Below, piece by piece: positions 22,184 to 32,549 of a stretch of DNA of 64,000 nucleotides. The notes beneath the pieces are model-generated. The model had not been told where the DNA came from and did no database searches. It saw nothing but the letters and a program-made list of their open reading frames with translations. The stretch is taken from positions 1 to 64,000 of the forward strand of contig JAHLKI010000018.1 in NCBI GenBank assembly GCA_025602905.1, in the 5' to 3' direction. Every line of letters begins with the position of its first letter. Position 1 is the first letter of the stretch. The stretch comes from Phlyctochytrium arcticum. Taxonomy: Eukaryota; Chytridiomycota; Chytridiomycetes; Chytridiales; Chytridiaceae. The position numbers were made by a program, and so were the translations under genes.

Positions 22184-22590
22184 TCATTGCTGAAAAAGGT
22201 CATGGGATGTCGAAGACCATGGCGCTTCCGTCGCAACAAAGGGGTGTGATGTTGTCAAGTTGGCCATGGTTCGCCGGCGATGAGTGGCCCCTAGGAGCTC
22301 ATATGTGACACTAAACTGTACCAGGAATTTTGCCCAATGGCCTTGTTCTTGGTTATTTGGAGATAGATCTGGTGCATTTTCGGTGCGGTGAGGTGCCTGG
22401 AATGATCGTTGGGGAGAGATGGGGTGCTGAAAGCCGGCGTGGAAGGATGAGGTCCGGCTTGAAGCCTTGGTAAGTGTATCGATGGGCAAGTCGTAAGTGC
22501 TGCGGCCAGCGGGAAGATGATCCTATAGTATTGAAAGTGGAGTTAGTATTTTCAGCGAGCGCACTGGGTAGAACTTACAGTGAGCATCAT
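22184..22590 (-). CDS. Repeat-borne small gene, 116 aa, 12-nt first coding exon
   Basis: The start codon lies in a four-codon exon (MMLT, 22579-22590), followed by an intron 22523-22578 with GTAAGT donor, a perfect TACTAAC branch site and TATAG acceptor. Exon 2 (22184-22522) continues DHLPAGRSTYDLPIDTLTKA and ends after TSHDLFQQ. A TATA box lies about 570 bp upstream (23158-23165), implying a long leader. The product is Ser/His/Pro-rich and hydrophilic, with no signal peptide, TM segment or known domain. The inverted copy at 42213-42470 has the same intron and start but stops after 66 residues. The leader is as conserved between copies as the coding part, so it could equally be a spliced non-coding transcript. 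Confidence 0.4.
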
Positions 22591-23157
22591 CTGGGAGAGG
22601 TTGTGTCAGGTTGATTGTATAAATGAAACAACTTGCGGGCGATGTGGACGCGTTGGTCAGTGTACAAAGTACATGGTTGACTATGCCTCGTATGCACAGA
22701 AGATGTAAGAAGCAAACGATGTGTGGGCGTTGGCTACGATGGGTGAGAGAGTGCCTAATCGAAAGTCTGAATTGTCGCGTGAAAGCAGCAGGAGTTGTAG
22801 CGCGGAGAAAGACTTGAACGTGAACTGGGTCTTGGTGGAGATGATCGGCTTTTGCGGTGTAGAGGGCAAAGTTGTTGCACGTTGCTTCCCTGTGGCAGTC
22901 GTCGATTCGTCGTGACTCTAGGTTGGTGATCCGGGACGTATGGGAGGTTCTGGTGATAGCTCAAGTTGTAATGGGCGGTGACGAGGCAGCGCCAAGAGGG
23001 AGGGTTTCCAGCACGGTAGCAAGTCAGAGTGGACGGTGAGTATTGGCCTTTAGCAGTGATATGTGAAGATTTCCAGTGCAGGTTGTTGTTTGACTGGCCA
23101 GGTTGTCAGGAATATCCGTAAGAAAATCAGAGTGGGGGGAAGGGAGGGCAGGGTGCC

Positions 23158-23165
23158 TTTTTATA
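23158..23165 (-). promoter_or_regulatory. TATA box, left arm copy
   Basis: TATAAAAA on the minus strand in the context CCTTATAAAAAGGCACC, identical in the inverted copy at 41644-41651. It points towards the small gene at 22184-22590. A second gene-like frame starts about 60 bp away in the opposite direction, so this is probably a bidirectional promoter. Confidence 0.55.
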
Positions 23166-23227
23166 AGGATTCAGGCCCGCTCCGCACCCGCTCATCGGGG
23201 AATGTTTAACCCTCAAAAGGTGCCGTA

Positions 23228-23672
23228 ATGTTCTGTTTGCGTCCCGCGCGCGTCGCGTCTCTAGACGAAACGCGTCGACTGCAGGATCACATAGTGCTGG
23301 CGTTGGGGAATAACGAGGGTCAGAATGAATTCTTGCAAGGATGGTTCACCGCCTTATTGAAGTGGAAATAATATGCTGATCCCCAAGGGAAAAAAAAAGA
23401 TGTGGATCGACTTTTCCCCCCTGGCGCAGGCGGCTTGGCGATGGAGTAAGCAAGGATTCGAAGATCTTGCGGAAGGGCTTTCAACCACCGACAACGACGA
23501 TTTAATGGTGGTGCTCTGGGTAGTTGCTGATAGACACCATTGGGATTTGGGGATCGGTCATTTATGGTGGGGGTGCAAAAAAATTTATTTTGGCGGATTG
23601 TTTCCCTCGGAGACTGGATTCTGCCCCAAGCTCATTGAGTACTTCTGGCAAAGCAGTACCGACGGGTAGTCC
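23228..23672 (+). pseudogene. Degenerate copy of a divergent gene in the left arm
   Basis: ATG at 23228 opens MFCLRPARVASLDETRR and stays open to a TAA at 23369-23371. A second frame (MLIPKGKKKMWIDF) follows at once. In the inverted copy the corresponding sequence reads through a plausible short intron (GTACAG...CCCCAAG) into EKKKMWIDFSP. The left copy carries a deletion in that intron and a frame change after DFSP. Homology to the right copy continues to about 23.66 kb (FLQGW, ETGF segments). I do not recognise the protein. The break pattern says non-functional. Confidence 0.5.
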
Positions 23673-24159
23673 CTATTCGACCCTTAAGAAATGAAGACTT
23701 ATTCATTAACATTCTGACCAAACCAGGGTTCTCCAAATGGAGCCCCCGTTTGGCAAGTACAGTAGCTAATTATATCTATAATTGGTCCAACTTTCCCGAC
23801 TACTCACTACATATGGACAGCGCAGAAAAGCACTATTTGACAAAGACGCTTCGTTTCGATGCTTCGTTTCGATGATTCAATTGTCGTAACAAGGTCTCTG
23901 ATGGCACCTCCTGGTCACGATAGTCATATACTGGTCGCAGAGCGATTAGTTGGTTGTTGCGATGAAGAAATGTATTGAGAAGAAACCGGTTGTAGTTCTA
24001 AGCTGCCAAGCAGTCTGCTATCTAACGACGCCAACGGTACGCGTAGAGACGCGTTCCCATGCTCACGTGTACTAATAATCTATCTAAAATTGGCTACATG
24101 ACTTAAGACTCCCAGCTTCCCACACTTGCTCCAGTTCACATCTCAACACAATCGCTATA
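23673..24159. other. No gene seen
   Basis: This is the transition from the inner end of the left repeat arm to unique sequence. No open frame, repeat or RNA gene can be supported. Confidence 0.45.
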
Positions 24160-24365
24160 GTACATTCCAAATTTGATAGGAATAGCGATGTGCTGGAATA
24201 TATGGGATAGCCTAAGCATCAAACATTGTCACATCCGTAAACCTATGCCGGAGATACTTAATCTTTGGAAACGACGTATAGAGTTCTTGGCGGGGAGGTA
24301 TCTGCATAACATACTCTGCATTGTAGGCAGGATGTATTATTTGGAAAGCCTTATTGGGGACGCTT
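24160..24365 (+). pseudogene. Broken copy of the 3' end of the F-box/LRR gene
   Basis: The frame reads LSIKHCHIRKPMPEILNLWK, then RIEFLAGRYL and GRMYYLESLIG. The C-terminus of the intact gene at 27714-29275 reads LNIEHCHIREATPEIRNLWK, then CKEFLAGKDL and MMYYSEGIFG. Only about the last 65 residues are copied. There is no start codon or upstream exon in phase, and the tail differs. It lies in the same orientation, about 4.9 kb upstream of its source. Confidence 0.75.
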
Positions 24366-24896
24366 GTCGAGGGCTATCTTCGCGTATAATGCAATGCATG
24401 ACAATTGTCGACATGTAATTTACCTTAGTTTGGCTTGCGATCCCATCGGCTAGTGAAAGGCCTAGGGCATTCGCAAGATGCTGTTGCTCGTCGCAAGTTA
24501 CCGCTGCTCGATATCACTCTTTTGAATGTGAAAAAAGTTTATTATTTCTCTGAACACAGGCCTGTATGAAATGACTGAGATACGTCCAACATGTTCTGCA
24601 TCAAACGCACCAGAAAGAACGTTCTTCTGGTCAACGCGGCATTCCCTAGGGCCGACCGGAGCGCTGAGTATCACCACGAAGGAAATGAAAATAGCTGTCG
24701 ATGCTCTCGCGTTCGAAATCAGCAAAGAGGCTTCCAAACTTGCCCAAAAGACAACAGAGGTTTCTGAAGGAGGTTTCCGCAATATTTAGTCAAGATGCTG
24801 TAGCAGACTTTCCCACCCTGGGCTCGAAAACTTTGCCACCAATCATGTCAAAGGCTCCGCGAAGACTCCGATTTTGAAGCAGAGATCAAATTGGAA
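24366..24896. other. Upstream region of TOE1 gene; no supported gene
   Basis: Short open frames exist on both strands (24498-24782 minus, 24571-24789 plus), but they overlap each other and show no domain or splice support. The promoter and 5' UTR of the TOE1-like gene should lie at the right end. Confidence 0.4.
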
Positions 24897-26558
24897 ATGG
24901 CCAAAGTGCTTCCTCCCAAACCTTCAGTTGTCGTGCCTTCCTTCAACGATGTGACTCGACACAACTTATCCAGCATGCAGCTGGTGATTCGTTCCATAAT
25001 CGATCGTGCGCACCATATTGCTTTGGATACTGAATTCACAGGATTGGGGGACCGGCGACAGAGTAAAGTTCAGTGAGTTTCATATATCCGTTGGTTTGCA
25101 GGCAGTAATACTTAGCAATGTAACTTCTTCCAGAGATATAGCTCAAAGATACAATGTTTTGGCGGATGTAGTTCGTCGCCATGCCGTCGTTGCCTTTGGC
25201 CTGGCCATTTTCGAACGCAAGCCAGACAGTCCTGATGGCTCTTTGGAGGACACATACATTGTCCACAACTTCAATTTCTTGATGTTGAAGAAGGGAGAGT
25301 TCACCGTAAGCCCGGACAGCATGACGTTTTTGGTGGATAATGGGTTCGACTTTAACCGGCTATGTCGGGATGGCATTTGGTATCAGGCCGGAAACGTGTC
25401 GGTAGGCAAATAACAGTTGACCAAGGTTGAATAATAGCTTATCCGTTTTAACAGGAGAGTCCTTATATTTCACCTGAAGATACCAATCTCATAATGAGGA
25501 GTGTATTTGCGCACATTCTCTCCCGCAGAGTCCCAGTTATCGTGCACAACGGCCTGCTCGATCTCCTATTTATTTATTACTCGTTCCATGCAGAACTTCC
25601 CAAAAAGCTGGACACCTTTGTAGTGGACTTGTCTGAAATGTTTCCTGGAGGAGTCTACGACACAAAATACATCGCCGACTACGTCACCCGAGAGAAAGCA
25701 AGTTATTTGGCATACCTTTATCGGAAATAGTATGATTACTTCGTCAATAACACATATTGCGATATCGGCTAATCCTTCTTCTCATGACAGTGAGCGACTG
25801 CAATCCCAGCGATCTTTGTCGGGTACAACAACTTTCGTTCGTTGTGAGATTAGGGACCGGATGCCGGTTCCATCTAAGAGATGGGAGCCTCCAGCACCGC
25901 TTACCGGCAAGCGAGCGTTTCCTGAAACTGGGAAACCGTTTTGTGAACAGTATGCGGTATGTTTTGAGGGACAGACTGGAGTCCAATGATCAAAAACACT
26001 CAATCGGCACTCTCCCACTAGGCACATGGCGTATGCCATAGCGGAAGATACTGCACGAAATCCCATGATTTAGATGTTATTTTGGATGAGGAACTTGGAA
26101 CTCTATCACGAGAAGAATCTCGCAAACGCCGTAAACACGAAAGACGCAAAGGAAAGTCGATAGAACCGTCCTCATCCCCTAGCACATCTTCCCATATGGA
26201 CACTCAGAAGACGTCCCCTGGGACAGAGGAGACTCCTGATGCGGGAAATCCAGACGTTCCCGTAAATATCTCCAATCATTCTCCTTCCGAAAGCCATCCT
26301 TCACCGTCACCGCAAGCGGTCAACGTCACGCAGGAAGGTGTATCTCGTCCAACGGATGGGACATTGTTTGAGAAATATCACTCGGCTTGCTTCGACGCCT
26401 ACATGACAGGATTTATATATACCCATCAAGTCATGATGCATACGACTGACGAGCCCAACTTTAGAAACAAGATATATTTAATGAGCAAAACCATTCCTTT
26501 GCTCATTCACAAGAGTGCATTCGGTAAAACTAGTGCAGAACTCGTAGGGAAGAAATAG
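24897..26558 (+). CDS. TOE1: TOE1/CAF1-family deadenylase with CCCH zinc finger
   Basis: Five exons: 24897-25072, 25134-25401, 25455-25729, 25791-25956 and 26022-26558, in agreeing phases, giving 473 aa. The DEDD nuclease start is HHIALDTEFTGL, with D44 and E46. Further family blocks are RRHAVVAFGLAIFE, VPVIVHNGLLDLLFIYYSF and KLDTFVVDLSEMFPGGVYDT. A clean CCCH finger (C291-x8-C300-x5-C306-x3-H310) is assembled only after splicing exons 4 and 5. The final DEDD segment is HSACFDAYMTGFIY near the C-terminus. PARN/TOE1 enzymes trim poly(A) or 3' tails, TOE1 notably on snRNAs in Cajal bodies. A basic RKRRKHERRK segment is a likely nuclear signal. Confidence 0.92.
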
Positions 26559-26639
26559 ATTTCGATAACCTATCCCTCGGTGTAGACGTAAATATACATA
26601 CTCTAGAACCTTTACCCTTGTTCGGACGGGAGAACACAT

Positions 26640-27440
26640 GGGAGTTCAAGGGAGAACGAATACCATTTGAGGTTCCGCAGCCATACGTTCGCCGTTCAGT
26701 GGAGACTTCACGGCATTGAACCGTCCGTCCAAAGCAGGCTCATCTCCGTTAGTCATTTCATAAATTTCTATTTCCTTGAAAACGGCCTTCTCTTCTACGG
26801 TCAGATCTGCGGGTATCATTGACGAAGCCACGATGCCCTATTTGGTGAAAGGCGGCCGGAGGTCCTTCGCGGCTTCTTCATAACCCAGTTGCCAGAGGTG
26901 CCAAATTTCCGCCGAGATTTCCTGATTATTGATAATCTCGTCCTCTCCGTCTTAAACCACAGTGCATGATTTCTCGTCCAAGCTTCTGCGTCAGCGCATC
27001 TGTTTAGATTCTGATTCCCGCGAGGACTAGATGCCGCAGGGAAACTACGCCATACCATGAACAACAAACTCTGACCTGCTCCACGCCGCATGAGGGCTAA
27101 TTCCCATTCGTTGAACTCTCCATTTATACCTTTATATGTCATGTCCATCTAGATCTCTCTGACGTTGAGCAACCGGGCTACCCTCTGAGTTGTCTTTGCA
27201 ACGCGCAGGCAATGATGGTTTTATTCAAAGCCGTAATTTCTAGCAAGGCCACGGAATCAGAGTTCCGCATGAGACGAAATACTGCTGTTTCACGAATTAC
27301 CGACCGACTTTCCGTATGTAGCCAGCGTGCTCTGAAGCAGGATACTTAGCAGACAGGACGGTCCGCGCGTTCTTTCAGATCCAGTGATCTTGTCCACGCT
27401 CGACTCTCGCACAACGCATGCCTCCAAAATCCATATACAT
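26640..27440 (-). pseudogene. Degenerate unidentified gene
   Basis: On the minus strand several protein-like segments follow one another in different frames: RETAVFRLMRNSDSVALLEI at about 27.20-27.28 kb, ALTQKLGREIMHCG at about 26.96-27.0 kb, then DGEDEIINNQEISAEIWHLW and QLGYEEAAKDLRPPFTK ending at a stop near 26.84 kb. A one-base frame change separates the last two. No consistent splice model joins them. The composition looks genuinely coding, so a decayed gene is likelier than chance. I do not recognise the family. Confidence 0.4.
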
Positions 27441-27713
27441 GGAGTCAAGGGCCTGATACAGCAGGCCTCCCAATCACAGGCAGTAACTTGAGTAAGGGAA
27501 ATCGCTCATGATGCTCCTCTGATCTGCCGGTCGTGGGAAAGGTGGGAAAGGCCGGCTCAGATCGCTTACGAAACGGCGCAGTCGCAAAACAGCGCCCAAG
27601 TGGTCGACGTTGCCGACTCTTCGGCAATTTCGAAAGGCCATTATCCACCTTCAACAGGCCAGAACTTTACTCAAATGATACCCTTATTACATTATTGACG
27701 ACCCTCCCCAACC

Positions 27714-29275
27714 ATGTCCTCCTCAGCGGGAGCTCGACGAAAACACCGACTTAGTATCGGTGCGGAAGCTGCTCCCAAAGTTGCTGGTTCAGGTGTCAAC
27801 AGCAAGCGTCGTAAAACAAAGTCTGACACGACACAAGTGACTACAAAGGCTACTGATGGTGTTTGGGGACGGGCAGGATTCCTAGCTCCAGAGCTGCTAG
27901 TGCATATCTTTGAATTTATGGTTCTGTATGGCTCAGAACAGTCCCTTCTGAGCGTCGTGAGAGTAAACAAAGCCTGGTTTCACACGGCCGTTAGGATCTT
28001 ATGGGTTAGTAGACATACTTTTCTCGAACCGTTGATATTCTTGGTACTGATGCTACTTTTGATTCGGCAGCGCAAACCCCCACTGCGGCCAAGCACATGG
28101 CAAGATTTCTTTTACATTTTGAGACGCGGGGGCAGTGCTGTCAACTTTGGAGCTTCATCTGAATCCCCCCAGCGCAGCCGCCGGATTCTCCGTAGCGTAC
28201 CCTGCCCCATTGTGTACGGGTCATATATACGGACACTCAACCTTTCGGAGATTTGCGATTTTGTCACCGACCGCTTCATGCGCAGTGTGGCAGAATCATG
28301 CTCCAATTTGAGGATAGTAAACGTTGAGCGATGCCAACGAGCCACGGCTGCGGGAATCGGGTCTGTCGTGTCGCAGTGTCGGGCCTTGGAACAGATGGAT
28401 CTGACTGGAATCTCTGCATCCAATGACGCTGCACTTCTCCAAATGTTTCCAGTTCTACGATCCAACATCAAAAACATTGCCCTGACACTGTCGCCTGAGG
28501 TAACGGGCCCAGGTTTGATTGCCGCCTTGGAAAACCTACCAAATCTGGAGCGCCTATGGCTGCAGCACTGCGACATGCTTCGTGATGAGACTATCTCAAA
28601 GCTTCTTAAAACTTGCCTCCAGTTGACTGATTTGTCGCTACTTGATTGCCGACAGGTATGTTCTTTACTGAATCACACCTTTTGCTGATCGGATGCTTAA
28701 CCTGTTGACTCCCTGTGCAGTGTACAAATGTTACGGTCGAGTATATTGCCCATAATGTTGGCCCTCGACTTTCTCAACTTACGATCGGTTTAAGCGACCA
28801 CATTCGCGATCCGTCCATTCAGATGCTCGCCACTCATTGCCGCAACTTGACCGGACTTACACTGGCGCTCCTTCGCCACATCACAGATGAATCCCTCATT
28901 TCAATTGCCAAATACCTTCCTAATTTAAATGAGCTTGGCATCTTCTCGTCACCTCATATCACGAATACTGGAGTGGCCCGTGTCGCGACGAGTTGCCGAA
29001 AATTGGAAAGGCTTTGCTTGTACGATTGCCAAGCTTTAACGCCAGAGGCACTGGTACCGGTTGAAATGTGCTTGGATAAATTGGATTATCTGAACATCGA
29101 ACACTGTCATATCCGTGAAGCTACACCAGAGATACGCAATCTTTGGAAACGGTGTAAAGAGTTCTTAGCGGGGAAAGACCTGCTCAATGCACTCCACATT
29201 GCCGACATGATGTATTATTCAGAGGGAATCTTTGGAGTGAGGAGCCCTGTTCAGTTAGCCTTTGAAATTGTTTGA
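27714..29275 (+). CDS. F-box / leucine-rich-repeat protein (FBXL type)
   Basis: Three exons: 27714-28004, 28071-28655 and 28721-29275, giving 476 aa. The first intron (66 nt) is open in frame. Residues 1-45 are basic and disordered (SKRRKTKS is a likely nuclear signal). An F-box follows near 52-96 (LAPELLVHIFEFM...VRVNKAWFHTAVRILW). From about residue 150 come ten or so cysteine-containing LRRs, such as CSNLRIVNVERCQRAT, LPNLERLWLQHCD, CRNLTGLTLALLRHIT and CRKLERLCLYDCQALT. FBXL proteins are substrate receptors of SCF ubiquitin ligases. The substrate is unknown. A copy of its last 65 residues lies at 24160-24365. Confidence 0.85.
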
Positions 29276-29535
29276 CGGTTCAAACCTTTACTTTGTACAT
29301 AGATTTTGTGGCCATAGCCGTTTTACATCCCCGTTGTACATACTTTCATTCATTGTACCTTATTGGATAATTTTAAATAAAACTTTAGCCCTTAGAAAGA
29401 CAAGAAAGACGAAAGCTCTTCCTGGACGAGAAGACACGATAACATCTGAATGTTCAGATAATACGAAGGGGGCGGACATACACAATCGGAAGCGAGTGGG
29501 AAGGAAGACTAGATACACTTTGAGGCGGTAAGCAC

Positions 29536-32155
29536 TCAAGCAGCGGCTTGTTCCGCAGGGCCGGCAAAGTTGTAAAGATTTTGCACACCAGCCAGTGTTG
29601 TCAATTCCTGCAACTTCCCAACTACTTCTGGGGCGCTGGCCAAAGTGGGAACAAGTGCCGGGAAGCAAGATGGGAAATGCTGAAAGGGTTGCATCAGTCT
29701 CGTGCAGCATTTTTTGGGAAGGGTAAATGAAACAGAAAAGTACCTGTGGGTCCTTGAAACTGGTGTGCGCATGCAACATGGCATCGCACAAAACATAGCG
29801 TACCAAAAACTGTCGAAGGAAGTCATCCTGCAAAAATCGTCGATACGTGTTGTCTAAAATTACATGTGGGATGAGTGATTGAGGTAATCATATACAAAGA
29901 CCATAACGCACCAAGGGCAGGCTCCTTGTCGAAAAGCTCGCCGATCGTTGCTTCGAGAGATGCTATCTGCGCAATGCACTTTTCCCAAACATCTTTTGGT
30001 ATTTCGGTCCGATCTGAGATGAATGCAAAAGCCTTAACCGGCGCATGTAGGAACAAGGTAAACAAGCTGCCAATTTGAGCATTATCTATCAACAGACCAT
30101 AATTAGATTTAAAACTTGACTCTGGTTCGTGTCCAGTTACCTTTGATAGAAGCCGGATATTCCGAGGGACTCATCAAGAAGACAAGTAACTGACCAAATA
30201 TTCGTGGGTATTCCTGTAAAACTATAAGTAACGCCGAGGTTGAAACTTGTGAAAAGTGAGTGTACCTTGAAAGCGACACTATTCGTACTGTCCACGATCA
30301 CGAAGAGGGGCTTACGCGTGAACGGAATCAAATCATACGGATGCAAACAGTGTGTTAATGGTGTCATGTCCGATTCTGCTTTTTCGGAAATTTTCTTGGC
30401 ACTGTTAGCGTTGACAGCAGTAGCTACACCGCCAGAGTATCCTGCCGAAAAAGCTGCCGAATCTTCGTCAGTGCGCGCTCATCAACGCAAAATAATCAAA
30501 TGAGACCAACCTGCAGAATCGGCTTGATCCGACTTGACAGCTCGCTTGGCGCCATCGGCTGATAAAAACAACAGCATTGCGGCATTCTCGGATATATCCT
30601 AAGAGTAGACTCATAAGATTGTGAAAGGCAGTCATATCCATTCTTAGATCTACCTTGAACGTGGTCGCAATATAGTACATCAATTGCGCAAAGGTCGGTC
30701 GATATAATAGGTATTTGTGTGGGTTCGTGCGCCGTGTCGTTGATTTCTCGGTAGTGGCAGCGCCACCTGCAGACTCGTCCAATCCTCCCTCGTCTTTTTT
30801 GTCAAAGGTTTGCCCATCCTCCGGAGCATCAGGCTTGGCGATTCCACTATGGGGAAGTGTCGGCTCGCGCTCCAAAGATTGCAACAGACGGTACATATCC
30901 AATGTCAACTCTGAAAATTTGATCTATGGGGAGATCGTGAGCTGTCACATTACTCGTATCAGGGCAGAGGGGCCTAACCTGATTTTGATAGTTCCCGACC
31001 AGAATTGCCTCTTGTAGCTTCAACCTAGGCGTGCCATCTTTCTCGTACTTTGGGGTACGTTCAACCATAAGTCTACTTGGCGCCAAAAGTTGATTTCCTT
31101 CCAGGTCCACGGGAGTCGTCTTCTTCTGTGCCTATGGTCTTGCACGTTAACAAAAAAAATGGCGAGCGAAAACAGCATGCACCATGTATATCGCACCTCG
31201 AGAAATGTAGATATTTCTGATAAAACCACATTCCATTCTGCGGAATCGCTGGGATTGAACATCTTGGTGTAGTCATCAACAAGAGCAGTCAGTTCTTCCA
31301 TTAACTTCCTGATCATATCGTAACGGTTGAGGAACAGGCACACAACGATGAACCGAGCATAGTAGCGTAGTTTCTTGATAACAAGAGCCGGACTGCCATT
31401 CCGCCAGTCAGAATCCGCGCTCTCAACGTCAGCACCGGGCATACGTGCACTTACTTGTTTGCCTCAAGAACATCCTTAAAGTACTGACGTACCCGAATGG
31501 CCTCATAAAAGACATACGACTCATGAAGGTAATTCGTTTCGCTTGTCCGGAGGTAGTAATGATAGTACAGTTCTGGAAATTGCATTATGAATAGTTACTC
31601 CATGTCGTTACGCACAATTGCATTCTTACGTCCAATTTTCGATGCGACCTCTCCAATATCCCACCGTTTCAAGCCGTGGTATTCTTTGTTCTCGAGGATA
31701 GGTCTGTAAACGCAAATTTAGCCGCTGTGATCCAAATGAAGTCAAAATCATATCCCGACCTGTGAAGCTGTTGAAATTTCCAGAGCTTGGTGTAGACCTG
31801 CAATGCCGTCAATTAGAGAATATTTCTGGCATGAGTACGTGGGGACATACCTCGAATGTGCGTTGAAAGTAAGGCTGCCAGTTGCGACCTGTTGGAGGCA
31901 AGTCTCTGTTCTTTGTGAGCACGCGCGTCAAGTCGTCCGCCATTGGAAACCACCATACCGTAATCCGGCAAACAGTTGCTGAGACTTCTCGAGGAGATAT
32001 TGAAACTCTGCGGACCAGTTAGATTTTACCAAAGGTAGAATCGTTTGAGAAATACCTTGTGCGATAATCACGTTGGGATCCCCAGCAGCCGCCGGCGAAA
32101 AGCCGCCGTTCCCGTCGGCCTCCGGTGCCGGTAAAGTGTCGTGTCCTTCTGCCAT
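29536..32155 (-). CDS. SCAI: SCAI family protein
   Basis: Fourteen exons by my model: 31959-32155, 31851-31905, 31760-31797, 31630-31703, 31455-31572, 31197-31392, 30979-31131, 30654-30923, 30511-30598, 30266-30453, 30141-30213, 29912-30085, 29744-29853 and 29536-29679, giving about 625 aa. Every phase agrees. The exon 10 acceptor could be 12 nt downstream. Family blocks run end to end: EFQYLLEKSQQLFAGLRDLP, GRNWQPYFQRTFEVY, ALVIKKLRYYARFIVVCLFL, LLYRPTFAQLMYYIA, PLFVIVDSTNSVAFK and RRFLQDDFLRQFLVRYVL. SCAI is a nuclear cofactor known in animals for repressing MRTF/SRF transcription and for DNA-break repair with 53BP1. The fungal role is not established. It is divergent from RED and convergent with the F-box gene. 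Confidence 0.92.
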
Positions 32156-32549
32156 GTTTCTGCCAGTGTCGATCTTGGGCTCTCCTTTATCGAATGTTTG
32201 CAGATGATCTTGCCCAATATGAGAATATGGCAACCCTGTCAAGCGGAATCCTGGCCGCGCTGAGCCACCAGCTCGAACTCGTTTCACGCGTCCTGCTCAC
32301 GGACCCCCCAACTTTGAAGCAAAACAAAGACCCCTCAGAATAAGTTTATGGGGATTAAGCTTCGCGCGAATCGCCCGGCGCATGGGAAATTAACCAAGTT
32401 TATTGCTTCGCGGGAACGTGGCCGCCCCAGGATTGAGGGATTGTCACGGAATTGTCAGACTGTCAATCTGTCAAGGATAACCCTAGCCAACTGTATATCA
32501 AAATCAGTCGTCGAACGTTTTTGAAAGTCGCTAAATTGTGGGAAAAGAA
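32156..32549. promoter_or_regulatory. Shared divergent promoter region (SCAI / RED)
   Basis: 394 bp lie between the ATG of the SCAI gene (minus) and the ATG of the RED gene (plus). No TATA box or recognisable operator is visible. Both frames are partly open upstream of their ATGs, but there is no alternative ATG in them. Confidence 0.45.

Noticed and set aside
22681..22869. 62-aa ORF conserved in both arms (PSTPQKPIISTKTQF)
   Set aside because: It starts at TTG, lies in the leader upstream of the intron, and most differences between the copies change the amino acid, so protein-level selection is not evident.
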